The notes under the pieces are model-generated. The model worked only from the letters and a program-made list of their open reading frames with translations. It ran no database searches and was not told the DNA's origin. Shown here piece by piece: positions 11,461 through 25,195 of a DNA stretch of 64,000 bases. The position numbers and the translations under genes were made by a program. The stretch comes from Paramarasmius palmivorus (taxonomy: Eukaryota > Basidiomycota > Agaricomycetes > Agaricales > Marasmiaceae): assembly GCA_037176845.1 (NCBI GenBank), contig JAYKXP010000049.1:339105-403104 (forward strand), in the 5' to 3' direction. Within the stretch, counting starts at the first letter, position 1, and each line of letters opens with the position of its first letter.

Positions 11461-13096
11461 GATAGAAGCTGTTTAGAAAGCTGGGAAATTTTGCTTGGAC
11501 TCCCATCCTTTAAATACTGCCATTGGTATGTCGTATGACATGCCCTCCGGTACGCTGTACCCGAATTGTCGTCGTCATTTGTGAGGAGACCATGGTTGAC
11601 CAAGAGCAGCGGTTACGAGTGGCTGAGCATAGTATTCAAAGCTTCGGAATCTAGCCGTTGGTTGTGAAGATTATTGTAGGTGTGCCTAGTACTCGAATAG
11701 AGTCAATAGAGTCGCTGACGATGTTCACTGTGCGAAGTCCCCTCGTGCTAAAAAAAGGTCAATTTACATGTAATAATTATCAATGGTAAAACGCACTGGT
11801 CTCGATATCTTCCTTTACCTCTACCTAAGAAACTATCGCCCTCTGCAGCTTGCCCGTATTTCAGCCAGGTTTGTCGTGGTGGAAAGTGGGAAAGAGGGGC
11901 ACTTGACGTCGCCGTGCAACCGCTGCCGTGATGAAAGGCTATGAATGGTTCGTCAGTTTTCTTTTCTCTTCACCACGTTGACCTTTCAGCATACGGCACG
12001 TACAGCTTGAAGTTTGAACCTATCCTGGCGATAACCGCCCAAAATTGCGTCGGATGTGTTCCGGTATGTTTTCGCCTATCATTTGAGGGACAAGCAAGGG
12101 ACAAGAGACGAATCGGCGAACGAGTGGGGTTGTCCTCTGATGACTGGATGAATGCAAAGACAAAGATATCATTGGTGCGTTCAACTCAGAACTGCCAGGT
12201 GCATCATCACACATTGCAATTGACTCATACAAAACCAGGTTCCTGGACAACGTTGGAGATACAATACATTCTTGCCATTCAGAGAGGCTCCGATGAAGTA
12301 CCTACTTCGGCACGAGTAGCGGCCCATAGCGGCGATTCTTTTTGCTTTCGCCGTTGATTCTTAAAGCAAAACAGTAGTATCATCCAGGAAGGTCCCTGGG
12401 TGATGGGTCGGCTTTCCCAATTTCAGCGCAGATTTTTGGACGATATGATACGAAGGTCGGTTAATTCAATCTTACCTATTTCAAAGTACTATTCGTTCTG
12501 ATGATTCAAAGATGGTTCAGATACCACTAATATGATGGGAATGTACGCCGTTTTGTCAACAGATACAGCCTCCGCACCACAGGCAACGTTATTCTGCCAA
12601 ATCGAATTGTGTTGCAGGGTCAAGTGTATCTACTGCTCCTATCACGTCCGCGGATTTGCACCAATAGAGTCAAGGCTTCGGGGCGAAACCCTTACCTTCC
12701 TGCAAGTCTGAAAAACAAATTCAAACATCAGGAGGACGGTCCAACCGTTCTGCGACATGCCCGCCCTCACGGATCTGCTGACAACGGCAACATTCTGGTT
12801 CCACGCCGACACATATGGAATCTGGTGGATTCCACTTTTCTTTGATCAATCTGATACGTGTGGGGTTTATTCTGGGGCATGAACGGGGTATGCCAGTCTG
12901 GGTCCGGCTATTTTCGTGGCAGATTTACGATACTCCAGGACACTCGTCGAAAGGGCACACTATTCATTCATATCTCATGACCAGCTCGATCCGGATAATA
13001 CAACTCCCCCCATAAAAACTCGCGCCGTTCCCGTTTAATGACCTAGGTTTCCTTCCTCCTTTCTTACTTTGAGAAAACCCTCGCTCTCTACCCGAG
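11461..13096. other. Intergenic, 1.6 kb
   Basis: Divergent spacer between the aldo-keto reductase and the MFS gene. One plus-strand frame of 138 codons (11941-12357) exists but has no domain, signal or repeat I can recognise and is not called. Confidence 0.4.
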
Positions 13097-15812
13097 ATGT
13101 CTATGTCAACGACCTACGAACGCGAGATGACCAGAAAGGTACTCTGGAAACTCGATTGTCACGTTCTGCCGCCTCTGGCTTTGGTATGTGGTGTAACCCA
13201 TCGTCGTTCAGAGTGTTGTCTCATCGTTCCTCCAGTTGTGGCTAGCCAATTTTATTGACAGGAGTAACATCGGGAATGCTAGGTGAACCTTATCATGGTG
13301 GTGCCCATCCATGTATTGAACGGACGTTCTATCAGGATCGCCGGATTGGAGAGGGATGCTCATTTACACGGCAATCAGTTCAACGTCGTGCTCACAGGTG
13401 TGTTTCTCCTCACGTTTCAGCGTAGGTATTCCGAAGCTGAACCTATTTTTGCACAGTTTTCTATGTTTCGTGAGTACCGCGAATGTTAACGCTTATCGAC
13501 ATCCAATCTCAACGATGCCAGATATCTCTTAATCGAGTTACCGTCGAACTGGATCCTCAAACGCATGGGCCCAAATGTGTGTTCACTTCGCATACCTTGC
13601 TACCGACCGGATATTCATCTATTTTTACACAGCGCTGGCTTCCGATCATCGTTAGGTATGCTTCTTAGTTATCGCGACGCTTCTCGTTCCTGACTTGTAT
13701 GGAGTGCTTGGGGCATTGTCACCACATTGACGGGATTGGTCCACAACTTCGGAGGACTTCTTGCCATTCGAATCTTCCTAGGGTTCTGCGAGGGCGGACT
13801 CCTGCCTGGTATGGTATGTGATTGACTTATCTTTGACCTTTCGTGTGCATTGAATGATTGACCCCAGGTCTTGTATCTGAGCACGCTGTACAAGAGACAT
13901 GAACTTCAACTACGGTATGTCTCTCCCAGTAGTCGAACTCGTTCTTTCTGACGTAGCGACCCTTGATCAGAGTGGGCATATTCTATGCTTCTGGTGCGCA
14001 TCAATATCCTTCGACAACCTGACGTATGCTTACCGATGTCCTATTAGCCTCACTGAGCGGAGCATTTGGAGGGTTACTAGGTACGACTCCAATTCATTTC
14101 TTTTACCTATACTCACGAAATTACAGCAACGGCTATCAGTAAGATGGAAGGCGTTGGCGGACTGTCCGGGTGGCGATGGATCTTCATCCTAGAGGGAATG
14201 GCCACTGTTCTGCTTGCTGGCGTCGCTGCAATTTTCTTGCCAGCCACTCTCTCTACTGCCAAGTTCTTCACGGAAGAAGAGCGAGAGTTTGCCGGTGAGG
14301 CCTCCCGATGACTTTTTCCGCGATCCGATAGCTTTAACGTTCGCCTTCAGTCAAACGATTCAGATCCGACAACGTAGCCACAACCACCACTGATGTCCTT
14401 AAAGACCGTTCCTCTTCTACGTCCCTCTCTGAAAAGCAAGACGACTCTCGTTTAGAGGAAGCGCAACCGTCGCCACAGCCGTTTACCCCCGCTCCCGTAA
14501 ACCAGGAAGAGGAAGCGTTCGAGTGGAGGGAGGTCCGAAGAGGTATGGAATCTGAGATGTTCGCTAAACGGGGAATGACACCTTTTCTATCAGGTATGCG
14601 CGATATACAGACATGGCTCACCGGTATAGCCTACTTCGGACTGATTGTCAGTCTGTATTCGTATTCTCTGTTCTTGTAAGTCTCCGTATCTCTGTGACTT
14701 CTTCCCAGACTAACTGATCTAATAGACCAACAATTGTTACGGGATTGGGCTACTCAGGATCAGAAGCTCAGCTGCACACGGGTATGGACATATGCCTCAA
14801 AGCAGAACCACATCTGACTATCGTTGTTAGTCCCTCCGTATGTTCCTGCTGCTGTTCTTACCGGTAAGATCGGTTTTGTCAAAATACGGACTGGCGGCTG
14901 ACTGATCTTAGTTGTGGTGGCGTTTTTGAGTGACCGGCTACACTGGAGAGGGCCCTTCATCTTGATCTGTCTGCCTATTGCAATTGCCGGTAATTACCCC
15001 GCTCTTTGAATGTTGTCAGGCGCTTACTCGAATTTGTTTCAGGATACATCCTCGCCATAACGGCGACGACGAACTCGGCCCGCTATGCTGCTGTATTCCT
15101 CATGGCCGCTGGAGTGTACGTTTTCCACATTACCCGACGCCTCGTAATGACCTCAGCGCTCATCTGACTTTCGCTCCGCAGTTATCCATCAGGCCCATGC
15201 ATTTTGTGAGAGTTTTTCAAACCGTTGCGGCGATAAGTCATTTACCAATCTTCCGGATAGATCTATACTTCCGAACAATAGCAGCGGCCATTTCAAGAAA
15301 GCGACGACGACTGCTTTGCAGCTCGCGGTTGCTAACTGCGGGTTGGTTTCTATTTTCAATACTTTCAGAGCGTTTGTTAATGGGTTTAACAGAGGCTTCG
15401 TTGCCACCTTTGCTTACACCCAAGGTATAGTCGTGCGACTTTGTGTCGCCACCGTGAGCTAATTCCAATCACTTCTCCCGCTAGACCAAGCCCCTAGATA
15501 TATTAAGGGACATAGCATTTCACTGGCGTTCCTTATTCTGGCCTGGGTTCTCATCGCATTCAATGTGTACGTCCATTTATACTTTTTCGCGAGACACGCC
15601 ACCTAAACCACGCCCAGACTTTACTGTAAATGGGAGAACAAAGCGCGAGCTGAGGGACGCCGACAAAAGAACCTGATAGAATATCAAGAACTCTGGGAAG
15701 CTGGGAAGACTCGCGCACCCATAGGTAAGGTTTCCGTTCGACGATTCAAGGTTTCTTTTCTCACTGCTACCCTTCAGGTGACCGTCACCCAGATTTCCGT
15801 TTCACATTGTAA
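13097..15812 (+). CDS. MFS transporter, anion:cation symporter (Dal5-type) family
   Basis: Start at ATG 13097 (MSMSTTYEREMTRKVLWKLD). The N-terminus has the family hallmark WKLDCHVLPPLALLWLANFIDRSN, where D-R-S-N-I-GNA-R closes the first helix. Later exons give GFCEGGLLPGMVLYLSTLYKR, the SGAFGGLLA helix, SGWRWIFILEG, a long charged central loop rich in Ser/Thr/Glu, then FGLIVSLYSYSLFLPTIVTGLGYS, LHWRGPFILICLPIAIAGY and a final helix with YCKWENK. These features match the allantoate/nicotinate/pantothenate permease family (Dal5, Tna1, Fen2 relatives), which import organic anions with protons at the plasma membrane. There are about twelve exons. The tail ends PDFRFTL-stop at 15812. The substrate cannot be told from sequence. 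Confidence 0.85.
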
Positions 15813-16312
15813 ATGTCATCGGTTGACATGTTTTAATGATTGAACGTCATCGCATTTGGGGATACATACCACGAGAACATTCTGTAATCGAGTATCAGTG
15901 TATCTGTTTGTTTTTGAACCGTACTTGTAATCGCTTTCGGTCCTCGAAAATTAGATCCCGAGTCCCAGGGTGCATTCTACCGTTCCATTTGTCTGGGTAT
16001 GCTATACTTGTAATCACTTCTGCTCAACTCAAGCCCGCTCAGCCGCTACGCCGTTGTGAAAACTCGACATTCATCTCACATAGACCCGGGGACTACGGCA
16101 AGGAAGCAGGACAACAAAAGAGCACTTTAAGCAGTTCGTAATCCCCCGTGGTGATGATAGTGATCGTATATTGCTAACCATCCCAACAGTACATAACCAA
16201 AACTAATCGTACAAAGTAACGCTAAACTAGGGAATATGCAAGATCGTGAAAGCCAAAACTAGATGTGATGTCTAACATTAGAAGGTGAAGTGAATTGCAC
16301 AAGGTTCGTCAC
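15813..16312. other. Intergenic, 0.5 kb (convergent)
   Basis: Shared 3' region of the MFS gene and the M36 protease gene. No gene, repeat or hairpin terminator was recognised. Confidence 0.4.
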
Positions 16313-19066
16313 TTAGGCGTCAGTGTTGCACGCCTTCGGCACAGCATATCCCTGTTCATGAGAAACGGATCAGCGTGGGTTAAGAGAAGAGATATTGATT
16401 GTGAAAACTTACGTTGGTACGGATTCCTCCACCCCATGGGGTTCGTCCTTGGACATTTGCATCAACACCCAATCCCCTCTCCGAGAATGCCTTCCAGAGC
16501 GTGCAGAAGTTCTCGCCTCCGGTGAGCTCTTCATCAGCCAAGATGATAGCATCACGAGCGTCGAAGAAGGAAGGTTGACAGGGTTGAAGCTTCATTCCGC
16601 TGATAACGAGTCTATAGGTCAAGACGTTAGTACCACCTTCACGGGCAACGAAAGGATAAGGACATACTGGACAGCAAGAGTGTTACCGTGCTTGGGAACC
16701 GGTGGCTTGTCACCTGCAGCAGGTCTGTAGAAGTCACCTTCAGGTACTGTGCCGTTATCGAGAGGCTTGGGAGGGAACAAGGTCTTGGAGAAACCGTGCT
16801 CGGCGATGAGGCGTTGCTCAACAACCCAAAGGATCTCGGCCCAAACTTCACCAATGGCGTGGACACCCCAGTAACCGGGCTTATCAAGAGTCTTGTAGGT
16901 GGACGGGTTGATGGTCTCATTCAACGAGTAAGGGTAGTTCCTGATACCATTTTCCCTGTTGGCAGCCCAAGCACCCATGGGATAATCATGGTACTCCTCA
17001 GTGCTGCGGATGCTGGAAGCAAGGAAGTCTACGAGAACGGTAAGCGTTTGAATCAGAACAATAAGAAAACAAGATACACACCTCCCCAACCTTCACCCAT
17101 ACCACCGCTCTCACCCCAGCCGAGACATCCAGAGTTCAAAGGACCTCCGGTCAATCGAGTGCTAAGACCATGGGACAGCTCATGAATGACGATACCGGCC
17201 TCAAGGTCACCATCTCGGTAGGGCAAGGCGGTGTTCCAGAGGTACATACGCATACGGCCATTCTGACCGTCGGGGGGTGTCATGAAGTTGGCATTGTTGT
17301 AACCAGAGCCGTCTTGGGCATTTGCAATGACGGCATCTCCCTCACGACCACCGCGTTCAAAGTTGTATTGCTGGAAGTTACCAGCAACCTCGGTGAAACC
17401 GTACCTGTTTGAAGTTGTGAGGATGTGATAATGTGCGAACAGGGTGAAATTTACCTGTAGTACAAGTCATGGACCAAGTTGGAGGTGTAAAAGAGCTGGG
17501 TAACAGTGGCGTTGATGTAGGCCTGGGCCTCTTCAAGAGCGTCACCCTTCTCAGTGGACTTCGGGGCGTACTTGAAGTCAAACACCTTGTCTTCACCACC
17601 ATCCGGACGGTAGTTGTTCACGTAGGAGTTGGCACCTTCCCAATTCTCTTGGGCAAAGACCTATGAGAACGACTTTAGTATTTCGTTATCAAAGCAGTGA
17701 ATTGCCCTTACGTTGTTACCCCAGGTAATGGTGGTGTTCTTGAGGAACTCCTTGCTGGGTTTGACGCCCTTTGATAAGGGGTCGAGCTCGAAGGGCAATG
17801 AGTGCCAGCCGATAGGGGAAGCCAAAGAGTCGAAGTTCTCCTTCTCTAATGTCCTGTTGCCTTCTGAAGGGTCGTTAACACCCCAAACAAAGACTCTGTA
17901 TTTCGCAGGAGACTGAGGAGACGGCTTGGGCAGGGGTGCATCGGAGGCCCAGTCGGTAACGGAAATGATCCGGTGAGGAGCAGTGGCGGAGACAGCTACC
18001 TCGTACCAGTTGTCCTGCATTTCAACTTCGAACTGGAAAAAACATATTCGTTGCTAAGGACGATTTATTCAGAAAGAATCACATACCTTCCAGACGAGGC
18101 TGAGATCTGAAGACTTGCCATCCTTGGTCGGGACTTGAACATATGCCAAATGAGACTTAACTGGGTTGACGGTGTCGGGTACGCCCTGGATGTAGAGGTA
18201 GGAGGGCTCATCGACAGGGGCCAAGTGGCTCAAGTCGCTGAACGTCATCTTCTCCAAATGGCTGTCGTAGTCGCCGAGAATGGCGTTGACGACCTCGGGT
18301 TTGGGAGTAGCGGCAATCATGAATTGAAGTAGGGCCGCTCTAGGGTCGAAAAGATCGGTGGCGGGTTTAGACTCTGCCAGCTCATAGGGCAGTTCTTGGA
18401 ACTGACAGTTGGAGTAGTGCAAATGAGTGAGAGGACCAGCGTAGTCGTCAAAGTTTGCAGCGCGGTCAGCGTCCAGAACGACTTGACCTTCCTGGACCTG
18501 CAAGAAATCCATATAACGCTTCTCCAAGTGTGAAGTGAGCTCGCCACAGAACTCCCGGTGGGGATGACGCAACTCGCTCTCGTCGACTAACGAAGGCACG
18601 CCATTGTGGAACTGAGAACAACTAATGAGCTTGGACTAGCAAGAGACAAAACGCCTAAACTCACAGAGTTTCCGTAGGAAAGTATTCTTCCGTCCTTCAC
18701 GTTGATGTTCATGTTACCGTCCGCGACCTCGAGACCATGTATCAACTGGCGAGCATAGACATGCGTGATTCCAGTGAAAGGGTCCGTGTAAGAGTCAGGA
18801 CGTATTCTATACGAGCTCCCGTCGGTGAACGAAGCACCGAGAGTGTCGTCAATGAACTGTCGTGCGACCTCGAATGGGTCGGCATTGGGATTGGGAGGTA
18901 AGAACGAAGAAGACTCCTTGGGAAGAGAGTTGTAGACAGCATGAGGAAGTACCGGACCAAATCCGAGAGACTTGCGCAGCTTCACTGGGCCTTCATTGCC
19001 ATTCCTTCTGTGGGCGGAAACGCCGGCAAGACCAGCTACGAGAGACGCGATGAGTAAACAACGCAT
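16313..19066 (-). CDS. Fungalysin, extracellular metalloproteinase (peptidase family M36)
   Basis: The minus-strand product opens with a signal peptide ([18 protein letters not shown]) and a long propeptide containing the FTP-type segment [21 protein letters not shown]. The catalytic domain has the zinc motif HELSH in [19 protein letters not shown] and the third-ligand region [10 protein letters not shown], both intact. Downstream are [16 protein letters not shown] and [12 protein letters not shown], characteristic of the C-terminal half of M36. The last short exon encodes [16 protein letters not shown]. At least eight exons, about 620 residues in all, fit full-length fungalysins. These are secreted as inactive zymogens and digest extracellular protein as nutrient. 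One intron falls right after the GEGWG motif. No break or missing ligand was seen. Confidence 0.93.
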
Positions 19067-19699
19067 CTTGGGGGTTATATTATACGAAAGTTGAGTGAGA
19101 GAACGACAGAAATATAAGAGAAAAGGTCGAGTTTAAATGTAGCTGTGGAGATGGTAGTGGTCGTGAAGCAAGAGAGCCTACGTATCCCGACTACCCCAAT
19201 TCGGCCTGATAACGAATGTCCGAGTCATGCCACGCGACCACGGCATGTTTCTTGTTTGTTCGCTCCAGTGTCCTCTTTCTTCCTCCCTTACCGGTTCTAC
19301 TGCTACGAATTTGGGGGTCTGATGTGACAGCAGCTGCGGTATGTAGTTAGGCCAAACAAAATAGGCTTTCTTGCCTCGTTTACTATCAAATCGTGACCGA
19401 AGGCATGCATGACGATAACCCCTTTGGACTCGGGGATTTCGAATTCTGGGGCACAATGGTGTTATCTGTCTCGACCTCGAGCGACGAGATAGGACAGAAC
19501 GGCGCCGGATATGGGCAACAAGTCCGAATATCCATAAGAGTAACATTATACCACCAGTACAAATACACTGATGGTACCAAAGGTAATATCATACGAGTCG
19601 TATATACATGTAGGTATATCATAGGTATCCAATACTGACAGTCGTGACGTGATGTATGTTGTCCGTGCAGATGTAATAAAAGGCGTAAGTAGTGGAGAA
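19067..19699. other. Intergenic, 0.63 kb
   Basis: Lies upstream of the protease gene and downstream of the Rab gene (both on the minus strand). No coding signal was recognised. Confidence 0.4.
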
Positions 19700-20580
<881 letters not shown>

Positions 20581-20941
20581 TGAGAAGTAGGGCAATTAGA
20601 TGTATTAGAGGTCAAAAGGTATTCCCAGAATAAACTCTAGTCGAAAGAGGTGAATCCAAGTGAATCGAAGGTAAAAATCCTGGAACAAGGAACGTTGCGT
20701 TGAGGGGTTGGCCCATGCGTCATGGCCGGTGCCAGTACCACGTGCAATGCCGGTCATTGCCGCCGATGCCTGCCACGAGCGCCAAAAAAACCGAGGCGCT
20801 CCTCTCTAACCATCCAGTGCACATCCAAGAAATCATTGATTGGCAGCATCCTACTCTACCCGTATGCAGTCCTTTCCAGCCAGTGCGTACAAGAAAATAC
20901 AAGAAATATGATCCTCAATAGGATCGCACAAGCCTGCTCCT
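20581..20941. other. Intergenic, 0.36 kb
   Basis: Short spacer holding the Rab18-like promoter and the F-box gene 3' end. Nothing else was recognised. Confidence 0.4.
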
Positions 20942-22621
20942 TTACTTCTTTACAACTACTACCTGGAAAGTCCCATCCACAATAACATCCATGAACGGTT
21001 CCAACGACACGTACGAGCACGGTATTGGATCCTCGATGATCCTCAAATTCTTCATGTACGACGCAAACATATTCCCTGTCAGATTGGCCTCTATCGCGTC
21101 GTCCAACAACTTCTGATGAGCCGACATGGTCAAAACAACTTCATCCAACGCCTTCAGCTTCATCTCTGCCCTCCTTCGCAAGAACCCCAACATCAGTTCA
21201 CCCTTAGATACCGCCAGCTTTCTCAGCTTACACAGAACCGACTCCTCCTGTAAGTTCGACTCAAAAACCGCGTCGTAATACGCAAATATCGGAGCCTCTA
21301 AAGGAAGGTAGAGCTGGATCTCCTCTAGCATGGGATTAGAAACCACGAACTCCCTGATCGTTGGTAATCCACAGTCAATGAATTCGCCGATGATGCAGAG
21401 CTGCTTCAACTTGGTGACCGCATTCCCATGATGCATGAACGAGTTGAGGAGGATTTCGACGAATCGCGTGTCATAGGGAAATGGTTCTTCAAAGGTCATC
21501 TTGGAGTTCGGAGGACAGACGTAGAGATTCTTTATCGTCAAAGATTCGAGGTGGGGAGCTTGGATGCGATAGGTATAGAAGGCGAACGGATCATCGACGT
21601 ATCCGATTACCAACTTGCGAAGTGCGGGAAAGATGATTGGGTTCCAGTCGGTCACGAAGTCGTCTCCATCCAATACTCTTGGCCCACTTCCCTGGAACTC
21701 GAAAGACTGCAACGTGCCCTTGCATCTCTCCAACATCTCGCGCACGTCTGTGTAACGCGGACCCGACAAAAGGAACACCAACGTTAAGGAAGTAATGTTC
21801 CCGAACGGCCAAGCACCCCATTGGATCTTGTTCTCTTTCCCTACGGCTGGCATCAAAAAAGGAGCTAGTAAGTCTCTCCGTGTCAGACGAAGAAGACTAT
21901 TCTCTCTGGAGTCCACCATGTACTCGAATCGGGTGATGTTTGGGAAGACAATCTGGCGGAACTGGTCGAACAATGCACATGGAAGCCAGACGAAACCAAA
22001 TGGATTAACGATGAGCGTTCCAATACGATGAGCATAACGCGAAACCAAGTCCACCTCTTCCTGAGTGAGATCTCTATCCGCGTGTATGTCGAGGGTGATA
22101 GGTCTGTTTCCAGAGAGCTCGAGACGGCGGCTGTATAGTAGGTGAACGGTTTTGGACCTGGTGTGCCCGAACTGAAGATAAGCCCACAACTCTGGCATGT
22201 CCAGGGCTGCGGCACGCCATGACGATGAAACACGGGAAAGAATCCGAGGAAGACGGTTTCGTCGTCGTTTCTGCAAGGGGGTTGAAGGCTCCTCGATGAA
22301 GAATTCGAACAGGTATTTAAGCACGTCCATCGGTAGGCGCTGAGCTATTGACGGTTCTCGAGACATGTCGCTATTGAATTGGATGTCAGGAAGACGTCGG
22401 GCTTGGGTACGATAACTCACATGTGCAAAGACCCTTGGTGAAAAGCAGGTTGAGCCACTCGTCGGTTTGGGGGCAAGAAGGTTGTTGCTCGAGATGAAGA
22501 ACAAGGAGCTGCGTTCTTGACGGTAGCCTTGAAATTGAATCCTTTTATTTAGGAGTGCGGGGTGTTGAGAGTAAAGAAAAGGCTGTGTGACGCTTGATAA
22601 CCGCTTAGAACCATGAGGCAT
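20942..22621 (-). CDS. F-box-like domain protein
   Basis: One uninterrupted frame of 559 codons on the minus strand. The F-box-like motif is RLPMDVLKYLFEFFIEE, followed by a basic linker, then ILSRVSSSWRAAALDMPELWAYL, the usual VCKxWRxxALxxPxLW continuation in basidiomycete F-box proteins. The rest is a string of Leu-spaced segments (SLTIKNLYV, KLKQLCIIGEF, PMLEEIQLYLPL), consistent with a degenerate leucine-rich fold for target recognition. Such proteins link substrates to the SCF ubiquitin ligase through Skp1. The internal ATG at 22366 (MSREPSIAQRLP) puts the F-box close to the N-terminus as in most relatives and may be the true start; the extra 85 codons upstream are basic and uncharacterised. 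This is one of the few intronless genes here. Confidence 0.8.
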   Translation of the reverse strand: MPHGSKRLSSVTQPFLYSQHPALLNKRIQFQGYRQERSSLFFISSNNLLAPKPTSGSTCFSPRVFAHVSYRTQARRLPDIQFNSDMSREPSIAQRLPMDVLKYLFEFFIEEPSTPLQKRRRNRLPRILSRVSSSWRAAALDMPELWAYLQFGHTRSKTVHLLYSRRLELSGNRPITLDIHADRDLTQEEVDLVSRYAHRIGTLIVNPFGFVWLPCALFDQFRQIVFPNITRFEYMVDSRENSLLRLTRRDLLAPFLMPAVGKENKIQWGAWPFGNITSLTLVFLLSGPRYTDVREMLERCKGTLQSFEFQGSGPRVLDGDDFVTDWNPIIFPALRKLVIGYVDDPFAFYTYRIQAPHLESLTIKNLYVCPPNSKMTFEEPFPYDTRFVEILLNSFMHHGNAVTKLKQLCIIGEFIDCGLPTIREFVVSNPMLEEIQLYLPLEAPIFAYYDAVFESNLQEESVLCKLRKLAVSKGELMLGFLRRRAEMKLKALDEVVLTMSAHQKLLDDAIEANLTGNMFASYMKNLRIIEDPIPCSYVSLEPFMDVIVDGTFQVVVVKK

Positions 22622-23972
22622 GTCAACCAGGTTCCCGGAAATCGGACACTGGTGTCAAAGCTGCAAGAGCTCTAGACATTCAAGTAGTTGCGGCACTGGA
22701 CGAGCTTGCTTTATCATTTATGGGAAAGAGCCTGTCCATCATTTGGGTTCTTGAAACGAATACCGAAGCCTATCGCAACGGAATAGCTATTGCCTTAAGC
22801 TCACAAGCATCGACTCCAGAGAATCGGAATGCAGAGGCTTCATCGGTAACAATATTGGATCTAGCACACGACCATCATGATTGATCCAATACACGTAAGA
22901 ACAAGTTCGCTGAAAGTTTGAGGAGAAAATTTCCGCACTCATGTTCATCGCTACCAATCAAAACACGACGGCGTCTTTGAGACATCATAAAATTTTCGAG
23001 CAATCAAGTCACACATTCACTTTCCAGTGGCGGATATTCCGCCTGGCGGTGACGATGGAATCATACGACGCAGATGAATCAGAAGTGCCAGCCTATGGCG
23101 TGGCCAATACGTGTCCTATTCGCAGTGTTCCGTGTCAGTAATACACTAAAAAGAAGCTAGAACTCGTGAAAATTACTGCACCTTTCGAGTCTGAAACGCT
23201 GAACTGTTTTCCGAACCCGTATCGATATAATAACCACACAGAAGCAAACTGGGTCAATGAAATATCTTCGTGGGAGATCGTTTAAAGTATCAAGCCAGTG
23301 AAGATTTAGGTCAGGGACAGGCCCGAGTGGCCGAAGTGGCTTCAAACCGTCTGTGCCATCGTTGAGCCATTATGATCATGGTGGTAATTGGAGAAGTAGT
23401 GTCGGCATTTCCCGATTACACTTTCCCCTCATCTATCACGATGTGCTATGCACTTGGCACCGTGCCCACAACTCGTTCTCTCTAGCGAAGCAGTATTTGA
23501 GAATAATCTATGTATTCCCGGACTGGAAATGCGGCCCAGCTTACCGAGAACTCGTCCAACCTCAAGCACGCGTACAGGAGATCCGAGAAGAGGATTGAGC
23601 AATTTCTTGGTACGTTTGAAACCTTTTGTGACGAGAATGGTCTCACAATCACATTCATTCAGGGTCAAACTCATTGTTGACTGACTTGGTGGCAATTCCA
23701 GAAGTGGCCGAACAATGGACAGATCGGCGAGTCCTTTTCCAGAAATCGACGATGGCGGGACCTCGGCCCAAGCCACATCAGAAACATCTCTGAGACAGGC
23801 CACAGGGAGGTATATAAAGGCGGTGGTAAACTCAAACTCATAACCCAGGATTGCCTGTACACCCTTCAAGTTTCTTCAGCGACTCCGGTAGTCGAACTCA
23901 CTTCCAGGACATACATTCACGAAATCTTTCACAGTAATTCTTGTAAAATCTTGTTCCCCTGTTCAACCGGAA
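22622..23972. other. Intergenic, 1.35 kb, with a TATA-like box at 23811-23818
   Basis: Divergent spacer between the F-box gene and the gene at 23973. TATATAAA lies at 23811-23818, 155 bp before the ATG at 23973. A 146-codon minus-strand frame (23429-23869) shows no recognisable domain and is not called. Confidence 0.4.
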
Positions 23973-25195
23973 ATGCCTGCACACCCTGCCAACGCTCCTT
24001 TCACCGTCGAAGTTGCCGACTCCCATCCTCAGGTCGACGTGACGCGCCGTCGTAGTCGTTCCAACGCTGTTCTGCAGACAACGATGCTCTTTCGCTCTTC
24101 GCACAAATCGGCGACTCGTATTCAAGCAGAAGGAGCGGAAAAGATTCGCATAGCGGTTACTGGGTGAGTTCTTTAGGCATTCCCTCGACGCGCTACACTC
24201 ACAAATGAACCCGACCTTTATGTAGCCCTGAAGCAACCTCGTACGGAATCCCCACCTTTACTGAACGAACCTCGGTGACTCTTACGCATCGTGACGTCAA
24301 CTATGCCTTGCGAAACTCCCTCGAACAGCACAAGCAGTCGCGTGCTCGACAACCTGTTCGCTTCGTTACGGTCTCACCCATTCCTGACCACGAGGTTCTA
24401 CCTCCTCCTACTACACCCGCGGTTACTCTTGCCAGCCAGAAAGCTAGAAGGAGCCGGTTGTCACAACAAGTTAGTCGCATTCAGGCGGTCGAGGAGTCGT
24501 TGCTTCCACCCGATCCCTTCGCTGGTTTGGTTTCAGAGGACGAAGAGGAAGATGGTGGTTTCCCTCTAGTTCGCAAGTCTTTGCCAGAAACATCGGCAGA
24601 AGAAGTTGCGGAAGAGCACGATGTCAAGGCCAAGGATTTACGCAAACCTGCAGCACTCACCATTGACACAAAGAACCTCTCATCGGTTTCGAATCCTCCT
24701 TCCAGCACGTCTCCGTCGAAGCAAAGCGTCTTTGAACGTCCCAGCGCTCCTGAACCCGTGTCTCCTAGTGACGACGAGGAAGACACTGCTTCGACACTCG
24801 AGCGACCAGCTGCACCAGAACCCGGTGCGACATCTTCGCTCGCGTCTTCCTCCAGGCTCAAGTCGACCGAGAATCTGCCTGCTGATGAGCTGGGCTACCT
24901 CGATGGTGCAGCACTCGCGAGATCCAGGAGGTCGAGTGTCACCAGCGTCACTAGCGTCAGCAGCACCAAGAAACGTCTGCCTGTTGTCAAGAAGCTCTTC
25001 AGTTCGGCCAAGAGCATCGGAAAGAGGAAGGCTTCCGTCGAGGATGCCGATGACAGCAAGCGGAAAGGACAGAAGACTCTGAAGAGGTCTCGAGATGCAG
25101 ATGGCGAGGAAGCAGACGAGAATGCGCCTCCTGAACAGGAGAAAGAAAGAAGAATCATCGCTGGCCGAAACATTCGTAGGAGGCTATTGGCTTAG
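23973..25195 (+). CDS. Hypothetical disordered, probably nuclear protein
   Basis: Two exons (about 23973-24162 and 24227-25195) join with the glycine codon split as GG|C. The product has about 385 residues. The N-terminal third is the most folded-looking part (RIRVAVTG-like strand, SYGIPTFTERTSVTLTHRDVNYALR). The remainder is low-complexity: acidic runs (EDEEEDGG), Ser/Pro stretches with repeated ERP(S/A)APEP blocks, then basic clusters (KKRLPVVKKLF, KRKGQKTLKRSRD) that look like nuclear localisation signals, and a basic end GRNIRRRLLA-stop. I do not recognise the family. The two near-repeats FERPSAPEPVSPSDDEED and LERPAAPEPG suggest an internal duplication. Confidence 0.7.

Noticed and set aside
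11941..12357. 138-codon plus-strand frame
   Set aside because: No recognisable family or hydrophobic pattern; the antisense frame is equally long, suggesting chance.
23310..23350. Possible tRNA-Ser D-arm (CCCGAGTGGCCGAAG)
   Set aside because: No T-arm or closing acceptor stem within 90 nt.
23429..23869. 146-codon minus-strand frame upstream of the gene at 23973
   Set aside because: Overlaps the promoter with its TATA box; no domain or start context.
24481..25173. Long minus-strand frames opposite the disordered protein
   Set aside because: Mirror frames of a Ser/Asp-rich coding sequence; their Ser-rich content is an artefact of the sense codons.
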